This document shows, in pieces, positions 1 through 7,377 of a DNA stretch of 7,600 nucleotides (the stretch's first letter is position 1; every line of letters starts with the position of its first letter). Where the stretch lies: positions 1 to 7,600 of the forward strand of contig CALYZR010000025.1 in assembly GCA_945610215.1 (NCBI GenBank), given 5' to 3'. The DNA comes from an uncultured Clostridium sp. GTDB lineage: Bacteria; Bacillota; Clostridia; TANB77; CAG-508. The notes under the pieces were generated by a model. It made no database searches. It was not told where the DNA came from and saw only the letters and a list, made by a program, of their open reading frames with translations. The position numbers and the translations under genes are program-made.

Positions 1-1282
1 TGAATATTTGTTTTTATTTATTTGTGCATATATTGCTTCTTTTGAAATATTATAGTCTTTTGATATTTTGTCTATATATATTTCTTGTTCTATTTTATTT
101 TCTACTTCACTTAATATTTTTGCTATTTCATTTAAAAATTTTATTTTATCATTTGTATTTTCTATATTTAATCCTCTTTTTAGTACTTTTATTTTAAATT
201 CAACTAAAGAAATTGCATTTTCTACCAAGTCATTAAATCTACCATTTCCGTATTTTATAACATATTCATCTGGGTCCTTTGCGCCATCCATTTGAAGTAT
301 TCTTATATCACATCCTAAATTATTCAAAATCTCTAAGCCTCTGAGTGTAGCAGCTTGTCCTGCCGAATCAGAATCATATGATATGATTACTCTTTCTGCA
401 TATTTTCTAAGCAATCTTCCTTGTGCTTCTGTAAGTGCTGTACCACATGATGCAACCACATTGTCTATTCCCCTTTGGTGAAGAGATACTGTATCCATAT
501 ATCCTTCAACAATAATTAGTTTTCTAGATTTTGAATTTTTTGCTACATTTAATCCATATAGGTTTCTTGCTTTACTATAAACTATGTTTTCTGGTGAATT
601 TATATATTTTGGCAGTGAATTGTCAAGTACTCTTCCTCCAAAAGCAATAAATCTATTTCTTATATCTTGTATTGGAAATATTAATCTGTTTTTAAATCTA
701 TCTACATAACTGTTTCCCTTTTTTATTACTAAATCTGATGCGAGTATTTCTTCTTCGCTAAATCCTTTTTCTTTTAGTAATTCATATATAACATTGGTGT
801 TTTCGGCATATCCTATGCAAAATTCTTTTAATGCTTTGTTGTCTAATTTTCTTTTTTTTATATATTCTTGTGCTGGTTTTGCTTGTGGTTTATATAATGT
901 TTCATGATAATGCATAGCAACTATTTTGTTTATTTCATACACTTTTTCTTTTAGCTCTAGCCTTCTTGAATCTACATTGTTTTCTAGTGTTGGCAGTTTT
1001 ATTCCTGCTCTATCTGCTAGCATTTCTAAGCTTTCTTTAAAGTCAACGTTTTCTATTTTACTAATAAAATGAATTACGTTTCCGCCGTGCGCCACATCCA
1101 AAGCAATGGAATATTTGTTTATCTGGCGACACAAAAAAAGAAGGTGTTTTTTCTTTATGGAAAGGGCACAATCCAAAAAAATTTCTACCACTTCTTTTTA
1201 ATATTACATATTGTGATATTATATCTACTATATCGTTGCTATTTCTTATTTCATCTATTAATTCCTCACTATAACGCACCAT
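1..1282 (-). CDS. dnaG: DNA primase DnaG, 5' part, with +1 frameshift (partial at left edge)
   Basis: Primase that makes RNA primers at the replication fork. The ATG at 1282 follows an AGAAAGG ribosome binding site (1292-1298). Codons 1-65 carry the first part of the CHC2 zinc-binding domain: C39, H42 ([11 protein letters not shown]), C60 and C63 (CFGCG). The zero frame then breaks at CGG and would stop at 1061. Skipping one base (G1087 on the plus strand, C in the message) restores [10 protein letters not shown], which completes the domain. The next 362 codons are open to the window edge and contain the catalytic core: an FGGRVLD segment near 214-220, the TOPRIM motif VEGYMD (258-263), DSDSAGQ (303-309) and DPDEY (336-340). 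About 427 residues are visible; bacterial DnaG is usually about 600, so the helicase-binding C terminus lies outside. The gene has its own promoter. Identity is certain from the motifs. DnaG is essential, so a plain knockout is unlikely; the break is either recoded or a sequence error. Confidence 0.95.
1082..1090 (-). other. Putative +1 frameshift site in dnaG (GCA-C-GGC-GGA)
   Basis: The message reads GCA CGG CGG AAA in the incoming frame, which would give Ala-Arg-Arg-Lys and a stop seven codons after this stretch. Skipping the C at plus position 1087 gives GCA GGC GGA AAC, Ala-Gly-Gly-Asn. This matches the Gly-Gly-Asn that normally follows the second CxxC of the DnaG zinc domain, with no residue missing or added. 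There is no homopolymer at the site. Removing the preceding A instead would give the same protein, so the exact extra base is ambiguous, but the blocked zero-frame codon is CGG either way. That a shift is needed is seen directly; that the ribosome performs it is inference. Confidence 0.7.
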
Positions 1283-1306
1283 TTTTCTACGCCTTTCTTT
1301 TACATA

Positions 1307-1334
1307 ATTATATTATTCGACAACTAATTTTCAA
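1307..1334 (-). promoter_or_regulatory. Promoter of dnaG
   Basis: Reading the minus strand, a TTGAAA -35 box (1329-1334) and a perfect TATAAT -10 box (1307-1312) are separated by 16 bases. The -10 box ends 24 bases before the dnaG ATG, which predicts a short leader that includes the AGAAAGG ribosome binding site. Confidence 0.75.
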
Positions 1335-1369
1335 ATCCTTCATATATTGTTTAAGCTTTCCTTTTTAGC

Positions 1370-1402
1370 AAAAAAAATTGACTGTCCTACATATAGGACA
1401 GT
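1370..1402 (-). terminator. Intrinsic terminator after the CarD-like gene
   Basis: A perfect 9-bp stem (ACTGTCCTA at 1381-1389 with TAGGACAGT at 1394-1402) closes a 4-base loop. On the minus strand it is followed by CAA and a run of eight T (1370-1377). It starts about 15 bases after the stop of the CarD-like gene and lies just upstream of the dnaG promoter, so it separates the two transcription units. Confidence 0.85.
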
Positions 1403-1416
1403 TCATCTTTGAATTA

Positions 1417-2001
1417 TTATTTTACATCTGTTATATTATTTGAGTCTGTTCCACTAAATGGAATAAATGTTTTTACAATGTTGTGTGGTTCATTATTATT
1501 TGCTGTTTTACTATATTCTGCAAATGAATTATTAATTGTATCATTTACTAGTTCTTCCATTTGTTCTTTGTTTGAATTTTCAGCAAGAGTAAGCTCACTT
1601 ACTAATATTTGTTTTGCATTAAGTAGCATTTTTTTCTCGCCTGTTGAAAGTCCTTTTTCTTTTTGTTTAAAGCTTAGGTTTCTAACTACGTCTGCAATCT
1701 CATAAGCATCTCCGCTTTTCATTTTTTCCATGTTGTCTCTATATCTTTTATTCCAATTCATATCCATTTGAGTTGAATCTGTTTCTAATACCTTAAAAAC
1801 TTTTCCAGCTGTTTCTTTATCTATAATATCTCTTACACCAATTCCTTCTGCCTTTGCTGTTGGTACCATTACTTTTACTTCACCTGGCATTTTTATTATG
1901 TAATAAGCTTGTTTTTCTCCTAAAATATCCTTTTCTTCTATACCTTCTATTGTTCCTGCTCCGTGCATTGGGTATACTACTTTATCACCAACATTAAACA
2001 T
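1417..2001 (-). CDS. CarD/CdnL-family RNA polymerase-binding transcription regulator
   Basis: A 194-residue protein. The N-terminal segment MFNVGDKVVYPMHGAGTIEG and the following strands (about residues 1-65, including KMPGEVKVMVPTAKAEGIGVR) are the typical CarD/CdnL Tudor-like domain that contacts the RNA polymerase beta subunit. The rest, about 70-150, is the helical DNA-binding domain, including the WNKRYRDNMEKMKSGD and LSTGEKKMLLNAK stretches common to this family. Members usually stabilise open promoter complexes, often at rRNA and housekeeping promoters. The length exceeds the roughly 160 residues usual for the family; about 40 C-terminal residues rich in Asn, Ser and Thr look like a weakly conserved tail. 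The ATG is supported by AGGAG (2011-2015), nine bases upstream. The gene has a strong promoter and its own terminator, so it can be expressed alone; no terminator is visible between dut and it, so dut read-through is likely too. Confidence 0.9.
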   Translation of the reverse strand: MFNVGDKVVYPMHGAGTIEGIEEKDILGEKQAYYIIKMPGEVKVMVPTAKAEGIGVRDIIDKETAGKVFKVLETDSTQMDMNWNKRYRDNMEKMKSGDAYEIADVVRNLSFKQKEKGLSTGEKKMLLNAKQILVSELTLAENSNKEQMEELVNDTINNSFAEYSKTANNNEPHNIVKTFIPFSGTDSNNITDVK

Positions 2002-2049
2002 TTACAGTCACTCCTTTTTAGTCTATTATTTTCTCTATCGACCTTTTTT

Positions 2050-2078
2050 ATTATACCATAATTTTGGTAATAAGTCAA
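2050..2078 (-). promoter_or_regulatory. Promoter of the CarD-like gene
   Basis: On the minus strand a TTGACT -35 box (2073-2078) and a perfect TATAAT -10 box (2050-2055) are 17 bases apart. It lies in the 113-base gap between dut and the CarD-like gene, about 50 bases before the start codon. Confidence 0.85.
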
Positions 2079-2114
2079 AGGAATTTTTGGTATATTTTAC
2101 ATAAAATTTTAGCA

Positions 2115-2576
2115 TTATTTATTTGTCGATCCAAATCCTCCTGTTCTTTCTCCTTGTGCAATATCATCGTCTGTTACTAAATATTTTTGAAAAATTGCCT
2201 GTCCTATTCTGTCTCCTTTCTTTATTTCCACATCTTCCGCCTTAAAGTTAAAAAATGCATACATAATATGTCCATCATTGTCAGGATTTCCATAATAGTC
2301 GCTATCTACTACTCCTATGCTATTTGCTAAAATCAACCCTTTTTTGCCTGGATTAGAACTTCTATTTGCAAGTATTAATACTTCGTCACTTTTCATATAT
2401 GCCTTTATTCCTGTTTTTACAAGTGTTGGCTTTTGTCCTGGTTTAAATGCAGGAATTATACAATCTTCTGCTGCCTCTACATCATACCCTGCTGAATTTT
2501 TTGTTGATCTTACAGGTAAATTTATATTACTATTTTCAAATCCTTTTGCTATTTCAAATCCTCTTTTCCTTTCCAT
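2115..2576 (-). CDS. dut: dUTP diphosphatase (trimeric dUTPase)
   Basis: A 153-residue enzyme that hydrolyses dUTP to dUMP and pyrophosphate, keeping uracil out of DNA and feeding dTMP synthesis. The five dUTPase motifs appear in order: motif 1 SAGYDVEAAEDC (about 28-39), motif 2 NRSSNPGKKGL (about 71-81), motif 3 NSIGVVDSDYYGN with the catalytic Asp (about 85-97), motif 4 GDRIGQAIFQKY (about 120-131) and the flexible C-terminal motif 5 ERTGGFGSTNK at the very end. Length is normal for the family. The ATG at 2576 is preceded six bases upstream by AGAGGT (2583-2588). It is transcribed from a consensus promoter in the region shared with the divergent feoA. No break or missing catalytic residue is seen. 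Confidence 0.96.
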   Translation of the reverse strand: MERKRGFEIAKGFENSNINLPVRSTKNSAGYDVEAAEDCIIPAFKPGQKPTLVKTGIKAYMKSDEVLILANRSSNPGKKGLILANSIGVVDSDYYGNPDNDGHIMYAFFNFKAEDVEIKKGDRIGQAIFQKYLVTDDDIAQGERTGGFGSTNK

Positions 2577-2605
2577 TTCTATACCTCTTTTCTTTATTTT
2601 TTAAC

Positions 2606-2634
2606 ATTATATATTCTTTGTCGTTTTGTGTCAA
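2606..2634 (-). promoter_or_regulatory. Consensus promoter of dut
   Basis: On the minus strand a perfect TTGACA -35 box (2629-2634) and a perfect TATAAT -10 box (2606-2611) are separated by exactly 17 bases. The -10 box lies 29 bases before the dut start. This is the strongest promoter visible in the window and could also serve the downstream CarD-like gene. Confidence 0.9.
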
Positions 2635-2699
2635 TTATATATTTATTTTCATATATTATTAATAGTAACAAATCTTTATTAGAACAAATTATATAAACA

Positions 2700-2718
2700 A
2701 ATGAGGACAGACCTCTTT
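2700..2718 (+). repeat. Small hairpin in the feoA leader, followed by T-rich sequence
   Basis: GAGG (2703-2706) can pair with CCTC (2712-2715) around the loop ACAGA, with weak flanking A/T pairs, and T-rich sequence follows (2721-2730). It sits upstream of the feoA ribosome binding site. No clear promoter, Fur box or known riboswitch is recognisable between 2640 and 2752. The core AGGACAGACCTC resembles the GGGGTCAGACCCC palindrome found after feoB. A leader attenuator or degenerate repeat copy is possible, but the stem is short. Confidence 0.35.
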
Positions 2719-2738
2719 CGTTTTTATTTTACTTATTT

Positions 2739-2755
2739 GGAGGTTAAAACTAGTG
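2739..2755 (+). promoter_or_regulatory. Ribosome binding site that fixes a GTG start for feoA
   Basis: A perfect GGAGG (2739-2743) lies nine bases before GTG at 2753-2755. There is no ATG in this frame at suitable spacing, so feoA most likely starts with GTG. Confidence 0.85.
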
Positions 2756-2986
2756 AACTATACATCTTTAGATAAATTAGATATTAATAAATGTGCCAAA
2801 ATACATTCTCTTAATTGTACTGGGGATTTAAGAAGAAGGCTTTTAGATTTAGGGCTTGTGGAAGGGACTAATATAAATGCAGTTCTTAAAAGTCCTATGG
2901 GTAATCCTATTGCTTATGAAGTACGTGGAAGTATAATTGCTCTTAGAAAAGAGGATTCTAAATTGATTAGAATTTTTGAATTATAA
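2753..2986 (+). CDS. feoA: FeoA ferrous iron transport accessory protein
   Basis: A 77-residue cytoplasmic protein with an SH3-like fold. The FeoA signature is visible: RRRLLDLGLVEGTNINAVLK (about 27-46), then SPMGNPIAYEVRGSIIALRK (about 47-66), where the P-x-G-x-P-x-x-Y and V-R-G-x-x-I-A-L-R elements are typical. FeoA proteins support Fe(II) uptake by FeoB, probably by binding its cytoplasmic part. It starts with GTG behind GGAGG and ends in TAA. It lies 131 bases upstream of feoB on the same strand with no terminator-like hairpin between, so the two are probably one transcript. No in-frame CGG and no break. Confidence 0.93.
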   Translation: MNYTSLDKLDINKCAKIHSLNCTGDLRRRLLDLGLVEGTNINAVLKSPMGNPIAYEVRGSIIALRKEDSKLIRIFEL

Positions 2987-3117
2987 TTTAAAAAGTGTTT
3001 TTGTATGAAATTGAGTTTTCAGCTACAATACTGTGCCACTGCAATATTTACAACAAATTATTCACCTTATATTTATTTTTGCATATATTATAGAAATATT
3101 TAAAACGAGGTGATTTT

Positions 3118-5266
3118 ATGGGACTTACTTCTAGTTCCACTGGTGCTAAATTATTAGATAATGATATAGAAGTTTTAAAGTCTAAGTGTGATTTTACTGT
3201 TGCAATAGCTGGTAATCCTAATGTTGGTAAAAGTACTGTTTTTAATTCTTTGACTGGTCTTCATCAACATACTGGTAATTGGCCTGGCAAAACTGTTAGT
3301 AATGCTAGTGGTATAACTACTTTTAATGATAAAGATTTTCTTTTAGTCGATATTCCTGGTACATATTCTATCATGTCTAATTCCCAAGAAGAAGAAATTG
3401 CTAGGGATTATATTTGTTTTGGAAATCCTGATTGTACAGTTGTTGTAGTTGATGCTACTTGTTTAGAAAGGAACTTAAATTTAGTATATCAAATTTTGGA
3501 AATTACAAATAAAGTTGTTGTTTGTGTTAATTTGCTAGATGAGGCCAAAAAAAAGGGAATAGAAATAGATTTAGATAGGCTTTCTTTTACTCTTGGTGTA
3601 CCTGTTGTTGGAACTATTGCAAGAAAGAAAAAAACTTTAAGAAGTTTAATGCAAAATGTATTTAATGTTTGTTCTTCTAATTTTTCAGAAGAACTATTTA
3701 AAACAGATTATCCAGAAGCTATTGAAGCTTCTGTTAGTGTTATAGAAAAAAGTATAAAAGGAGTTTTGAAAAATTCTAGTTTTACTAATTATAGATGGAT
3801 TAGTTTAAAATTATTAGAAGGTAATTTAAAAATTATTTCATCAATTGAAAAATATTTAAATATAGATTTAATTAATAACAAAGATATAATTTACAGTATA
3901 GATGTGGCTAAAAAAATATTAGAAGAGAATGATATAGACCTTCCTTCTTTTAAAGACATTATTGTTTCTACAATTATGTACCATAGTGAAAGAATTAGCT
4001 TGGATATTACAAGTTATAAAAGGCAAAACTATTCTGCAACTACTAATAAGATTGATAAAATTCTTACATCTAAATTAACAGGTATACCAATTATGCTTTT
4101 ATTTTTTGCGCTAATTTTTTGGATTACTATAACTGGTGCAAATTATCCATCCCAATTGTTATCACAATTATTTAATTATATTGAAGCCAAATTGGTTTTA
4201 CTGTTTGAATATTTTAACTCTCCTTCCTGGCTTATAAACATCTTTGTATTTGGTATGTATAGAACTCTCGCATGGGTTGTGGCTGTAATGCTTCCGCCGA
4301 TGGCTATTTTCTTTCCTCTTTTTACTATTTTAGAAGATTTAGGATATTTGCCAAGAATTGCTTTTAATTTAGATAACTTCTTTAGAAAAGCTTGTACGTC
4401 TGGAAAGCAAGCATTAACAATGTGTATGGGATTTGGTTGTAATGCAGCAGGAGTTGTTGGATGTAGAATTATAGATTCTCCAAGAGAGAGATTAGTTGCA
4501 ATGCTTACTAATAATTTTGTACCTTGTAATGGTCGTTTTCCTTTTTTAATTACGATTTCATCTATCTTTTTTGCAAGTAGCGCATTTGGAATATGGTCTT
4601 CTATTTGGTCCACGCTTGCCGTTATTCTTGTTGTAATTATAGGTGTTATTGTTACACTTGTTATATCAAAAATCCTTTCTAAAACAATCTTAAAGGGATT
4701 TCCATCATCTTTTATGCTTGAGCTTCCTCCTTATAGAACTCCTCAGTTTGGAAAAATTTTGGTACGTTCTATTTTTGATAGAACTTTGTTTGTCCTTCGG
4801 AAGAGCTGTTAGTATTGCAATTCCTGCCGGAATTGTTATATGGCTTTTTGCAAACATAAATATCAGTGGTATTAGTTTATTGAACTATGTTGCTAATTTT
4901 CTGGATCCTTTTGCTAAAATTATGGGATTGGATGGTTATATTTTAACTGCATTTATATTAGCACTTCCTGCAAATGAAATTGTCTTGCCAATAATTCTTA
5001 TGAGTTATATGGCTGGAGGAAATCTCGTTCAAATAGATGATCTGTCAAGTATTTCTAGCATTTTAATTAATAATGGTTGGACTATATTAACTGCAATAAA
5101 TGTAATGCTATTTTGCTTAATGCATTTTCCTTGTTCCACAACACTTATCACAATACAAAAAGAGTCTGGAAGTTTAAAATGGACTGTGCTTGCATTTTTA
5201 ATTCCAACATTTTCTGGAATTATCACTTGTATTTTTACAACTTGCATATATAATTTAGTCTTTTAA
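3118..5266 (+). CDS. feoB: FeoB ferrous iron transporter, full length only after a +1 frameshift
   Basis: Membrane Fe(II) transporter with an N-terminal G domain. The ATG follows a near-perfect GAGGTGAT. The G motifs are GNPNVGKST (32-40, G1), DIPGTYS (78-84, G3) and NLLDEA (138-143, G4). Membrane segments begin near residue 325 (IPIMLLFFALIFWITITGA), and the Gate regions carry GFGCNAAG and PCNGRFP. The MGLTSSSTG start is the short leader common in clostridial FeoB. In the zero frame the protein stops at TAG after 564 residues, four codons beyond CGG at 4798. Skipping C4798 joins codons 1-560 to a second 155-codon stretch starting GRAVSIAIPAG, which supplies the last membrane segments (including LALPANEIVLPI and HFPCSTTL). 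The joined length of 715 is normal for the family, and VLGRAV matches FeoB at the junction. The zero-frame product would lack about three or four membrane helices and be non-functional. Confidence 0.93.
4795..4804 (+). other. Putative +1 frameshift site in feoB (CTT-C-GGA-AGA)
   Basis: The incoming frame reads GTC CTT CGG AAG AGC TGT TAG and ends at once. Skipping C4798 gives GTC CTT GGA AGA GCT, Val-Leu-Gly-Arg-Ala, the expected FeoB sequence before a transmembrane helix. No residue is lost or gained. CTT before the shift could in principle slip to TTC, but the dnaG and fbp sites have GCA and GAT there, so P-site slippage is not a shared mechanism. The site is not in a homopolymer. Confidence 0.7.
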
Positions 5267-5285
5267 ATTTATAGTAGAATTTTAT

Positions 5286-5320
5286 ATGGGGAAAAAGGGG
5301 TCTGACCCCTTTTTCCCCAT
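5286..5320. terminator. Perfect 17-bp inverted repeat, probable bidirectional terminator between feoB and fbp
   Basis: The left arm (5286-5302) and right arm (5304-5320) are exact reverse complements around a single T at 5303. The core is AAAAAGGGGTC T GACCCCTTTTT, so on either strand a GC-rich hairpin is followed by five T. It sits 19 bases after the feoB stop and 15 bases after the fbp stop in the other direction, as expected for a shared terminator of convergent genes. The outer GGGG/CCCC extension is unusual and makes the palindrome longer than termination needs; the GGGGTC-GACCCC core resembles dispersed palindromic repeats of many bacteria (inference). Confidence 0.8.
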
Positions 5321-5335
5321 AGTCGACTTTTTTCG

Positions 5336-7295
5336 CTAAATATTCTCTTTTATTTTACCTTCTTTATATGCTGAAAGTAAAAGTTTTAAGTCATCTATTT
5401 CTTCTTGTATTTCTTTTCCTATGTCTGTGTCTGCTACTCTTTTTCTTTCTGTTTCTTTTTCGTTTATCATTATGTCATATTTTATATCTTTTTCTTCTCT
5501 TATTGCAGTTGCTTTTGAATCAAATGGTTCATTTGCAGCTAAAATCAATCCATATGAGTTGTATGTTAGTGTGTATCCTGCTCTTCCTGTTTGCCCTCTG
5601 TAACTTTTTGCAAATCCTCCGATCTATTACTAAAAGTTTTCCATTTGCTTTTATTGGACTTTCTCCATCTTTTTCCTTTACCGGAACATGACCATTTATT
5701 ATGTGTGATTTTTTTGCTTCCAATCCAAATTCTTTTAACACTTTATCACATATCTCTTCATTTTCTATTAATGCAAAGTATGGATTTTTTTCTTCTTTAT
5801 GAGTTTCTTTTTCTTCTACAAAATATCTTTCAAATGTTGCAGCTTTTGCTTTGCCAAATAATGGTGATTTTGGTCCACACCATAAATACCACATAAAGTC
5901 TACTGCATCTTTATTATTTTGCTCATTGAAATATGCTTTATTTGCAATTTTTTCTATATAGTCAAAATACTCTTTTCCTGATAAAGTTTTTCCTAATACG
6001 TCTATTTCTGAGAATTCTCCATTTCTTTCCATCGGAACGCATCCATGGAACAATAAATTTGAGTTGAAGCATTTATACATAGATGCTTTTGAATACAGGA
6101 ATGATATATGTTTATTTAGTGTTTCACTATTCTTAAATGATTCTTGAAGCCTATTTATTATTTCTTCTTCTTCTTCAGTTAATTTATATGGATTTTTATA
6201 ATCAACTGTTGGGAAATTTGTATCATTTAAGTTGTAAATTTTATTTCCTATTTGTATTGTTCCTTTTTCATAGTCTATTTTATCTAATAAAAGTCTTTCA
6301 TTCATTTTATATTCTGGATGGTCTTTTATTATTTGTCCTTCTAGCTTAAATTGTATTATTGATATCGCTTTATGTATTTTTGCTATTGATATTTCATCAC
6401 TTCTTATATATTTGTTATAGTCAAATACTTTTGGTACAAACTTTTTACAATCGTCATCTTTGTATGTTTCTAATGCAAATGTTGCAAGTGGTCTTATATT
6501 TATTCCATATCCGTCTTCTAATGTGTCTATATTATCATATCTACTACATATTCTAATTACATTTGCTATACATGATTTATTACCACATGCTGCTCCCATC
6601 CATAGTATATCATGGTTTCCAAGTTCTATATCCAAACTATGAAAATTCATTAATGTATCCATTACTAATTTTGCATTTGGTCCACGGTCAAATATGTCTC
6701 CTATTACATGTAAATGGTCTATTGCCATTCTTTTTATTAAATTTGATATTGCTACTATAAATTCATCTGCTCTATCTAATTCTATAATTGAGCTAATTAT
6801 TTGTTTATAATATGTTTCTTTATCTGGTCCACATCCTTGAAGATGTAATAATTCATCTATAATATAGTCAAATCCTTTTGGCATTGCTTTTCTAACTTTT
6901 GATCTTGTATATTTTGAGCTTACTTCTCTTGCAACTTCTATAAGTCTATATAGATTTATACTATACCATTCTTTTATATCTTCTACTTCTTTTTTTATTA
7001 ATGCCAATTTTTCTTCCGGATAATAAATTAATGTTGCTAACTGTCTTCTTTCACGTTCTGTTATTTGGTTGTTAAATATATCTTCTATTTTGTTCCTTAT
7101 AATTCCAGAACCATTATTTAAAATATGAGAAAATGAACCATATTCTCCATGTATGTCACTTAAAAATAATTCTGTTCCTTTTGGCAAATTAAGTATTGCT
7201 TGTAAATTTATTATTTCTTCTGCTACTTGCTCTATATTTGTGTACTGCTTACTAAGTATTTTTAAATGTCTTTTTAAATTAACTTTCTCTTCCAT
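5336..7295 (-). CDS. fbp: Fructose-1,6-bisphosphatase class III, full length only after a +1 frameshift
   Basis: Gluconeogenic enzyme that removes the 1-phosphate of fructose 1,6-bisphosphate. This is the Firmicutes-type calcineurin-like phosphatase family. The metal and active-site motifs are visible: LSDIHGEYGS (45-54), GDIFDRGPNA (199-208), LGNHDILWMG (225-234) and INGHVPVK (533-540). The ATG at 7295 has AGTGAGGT eight or so bases upstream (GAGGT at 7302-7306). In the zero frame 558 normal codons end in LLVID, then 30 unrelated codons follow to 5529. Skipping one base at 5621 gives GGFAKSYRGQTGRAGYTL and a 94-codon tail that ends at TAG (5336-5338), for a total of 652 residues. The B. subtilis enzyme is about 670. 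The conserved D-G-G-F-A and Y-x-L-x-Y-N-S-Y-G-L elements lie directly across and after the shift, so a shifted product is clearly the intended one. Confidence 0.94.
5615..5624 (-). other. Putative +1 frameshift site in fbp (GAT-C-GGA-GGA)
   Basis: The message reads ATA GAT CGG AGG ATT in the incoming frame. Skipping the C (G at plus 5621) gives ATA GAT GGA GGA TTT GCA, Ile-Asp-Gly-Gly-Phe-Ala, a conserved element of class III FBPase. The shifted frame contains GGAGG, which resembles a Shine-Dalgarno sequence and could pause the ribosome, but the other two sites have GGCGG and GGAAG, so this is only partly shared. No homopolymer is present. Confidence 0.7.
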
Positions 7296-7331
7296 TCTAA
7301 TACCTCACTTAACTTTATAATTCTATCACAA

Positions 7332-7337
7332 ATTATA
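7332..7337 (-). promoter_or_regulatory. Possible -10 box of fbp
   Basis: A perfect TATAAT on the minus strand lies 36 bases before the fbp ATG. No good -35 box is seen at 16-18 bases; TTAGCA inside the upstream terminator is at 19 bases. The terminator between rimO and fbp argues that fbp needs its own promoter, so this is the best candidate, but it is weak. Confidence 0.35.
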
Positions 7338-7339
7338 TG

Positions 7340-7371
7340 AAAAATATACCTCCATATGCTAATATGGAGGT
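7340..7371 (-). terminator. Intrinsic terminator after rimO
   Basis: A perfect 10-bp stem (ACCTCCATAT at 7348-7357, ATATGGAGGT at 7362-7371) closes a GCTA loop and is followed on the minus strand by ATATTTTT. It starts six bases after the rimO stop. The T-run is interrupted once, but position and stem fit a terminator. Confidence 0.8.
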
Positions 7372-7377
7372 GTTAAA

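Noticed and set aside
1069..1368. Plus-strand open frame over the start of dnaG
   Set aside because: Antisense to the dnaG zinc domain and its promoter, no ribosome binding site, composition of a shadow frame rich in Phe, Leu and Tyr. The same holds for the plus-strand frames over the CarD gene, dut and fbp.
2640..2738. Fur or other iron-responsive operator upstream of feoA
   Set aside because: The region is AT-rich with partial palindromes such as TATTATTAATA, but no convincing match to a Fur box or a clear promoter could be placed.
4176..4613. 145-codon minus-strand frame inside feoB
   Set aside because: Antisense to the conserved FeoB Gate region; no recognisable family and no upstream signals.
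1061..5624. Frameshifted genes as ordinary pseudogenes
   Set aside because: Each gene has exactly one break, all at CGG, with long intact downstream frames and conserved motifs; dnaG is essential. Pseudogenes would show varied and multiple lesions.
1082..5624. Simple reassignment of CGG to another amino acid
   Set aside because: Reading CGG as any single triplet amino acid leaves the downstream frame wrong; a +1 change of frame is needed at all three sites.
1082..5624. -1 slippage on homopolymers
   Set aside because: No homopolymer run lies at the three sites, and a +1 shift restores family spacing with no residue added or lost.
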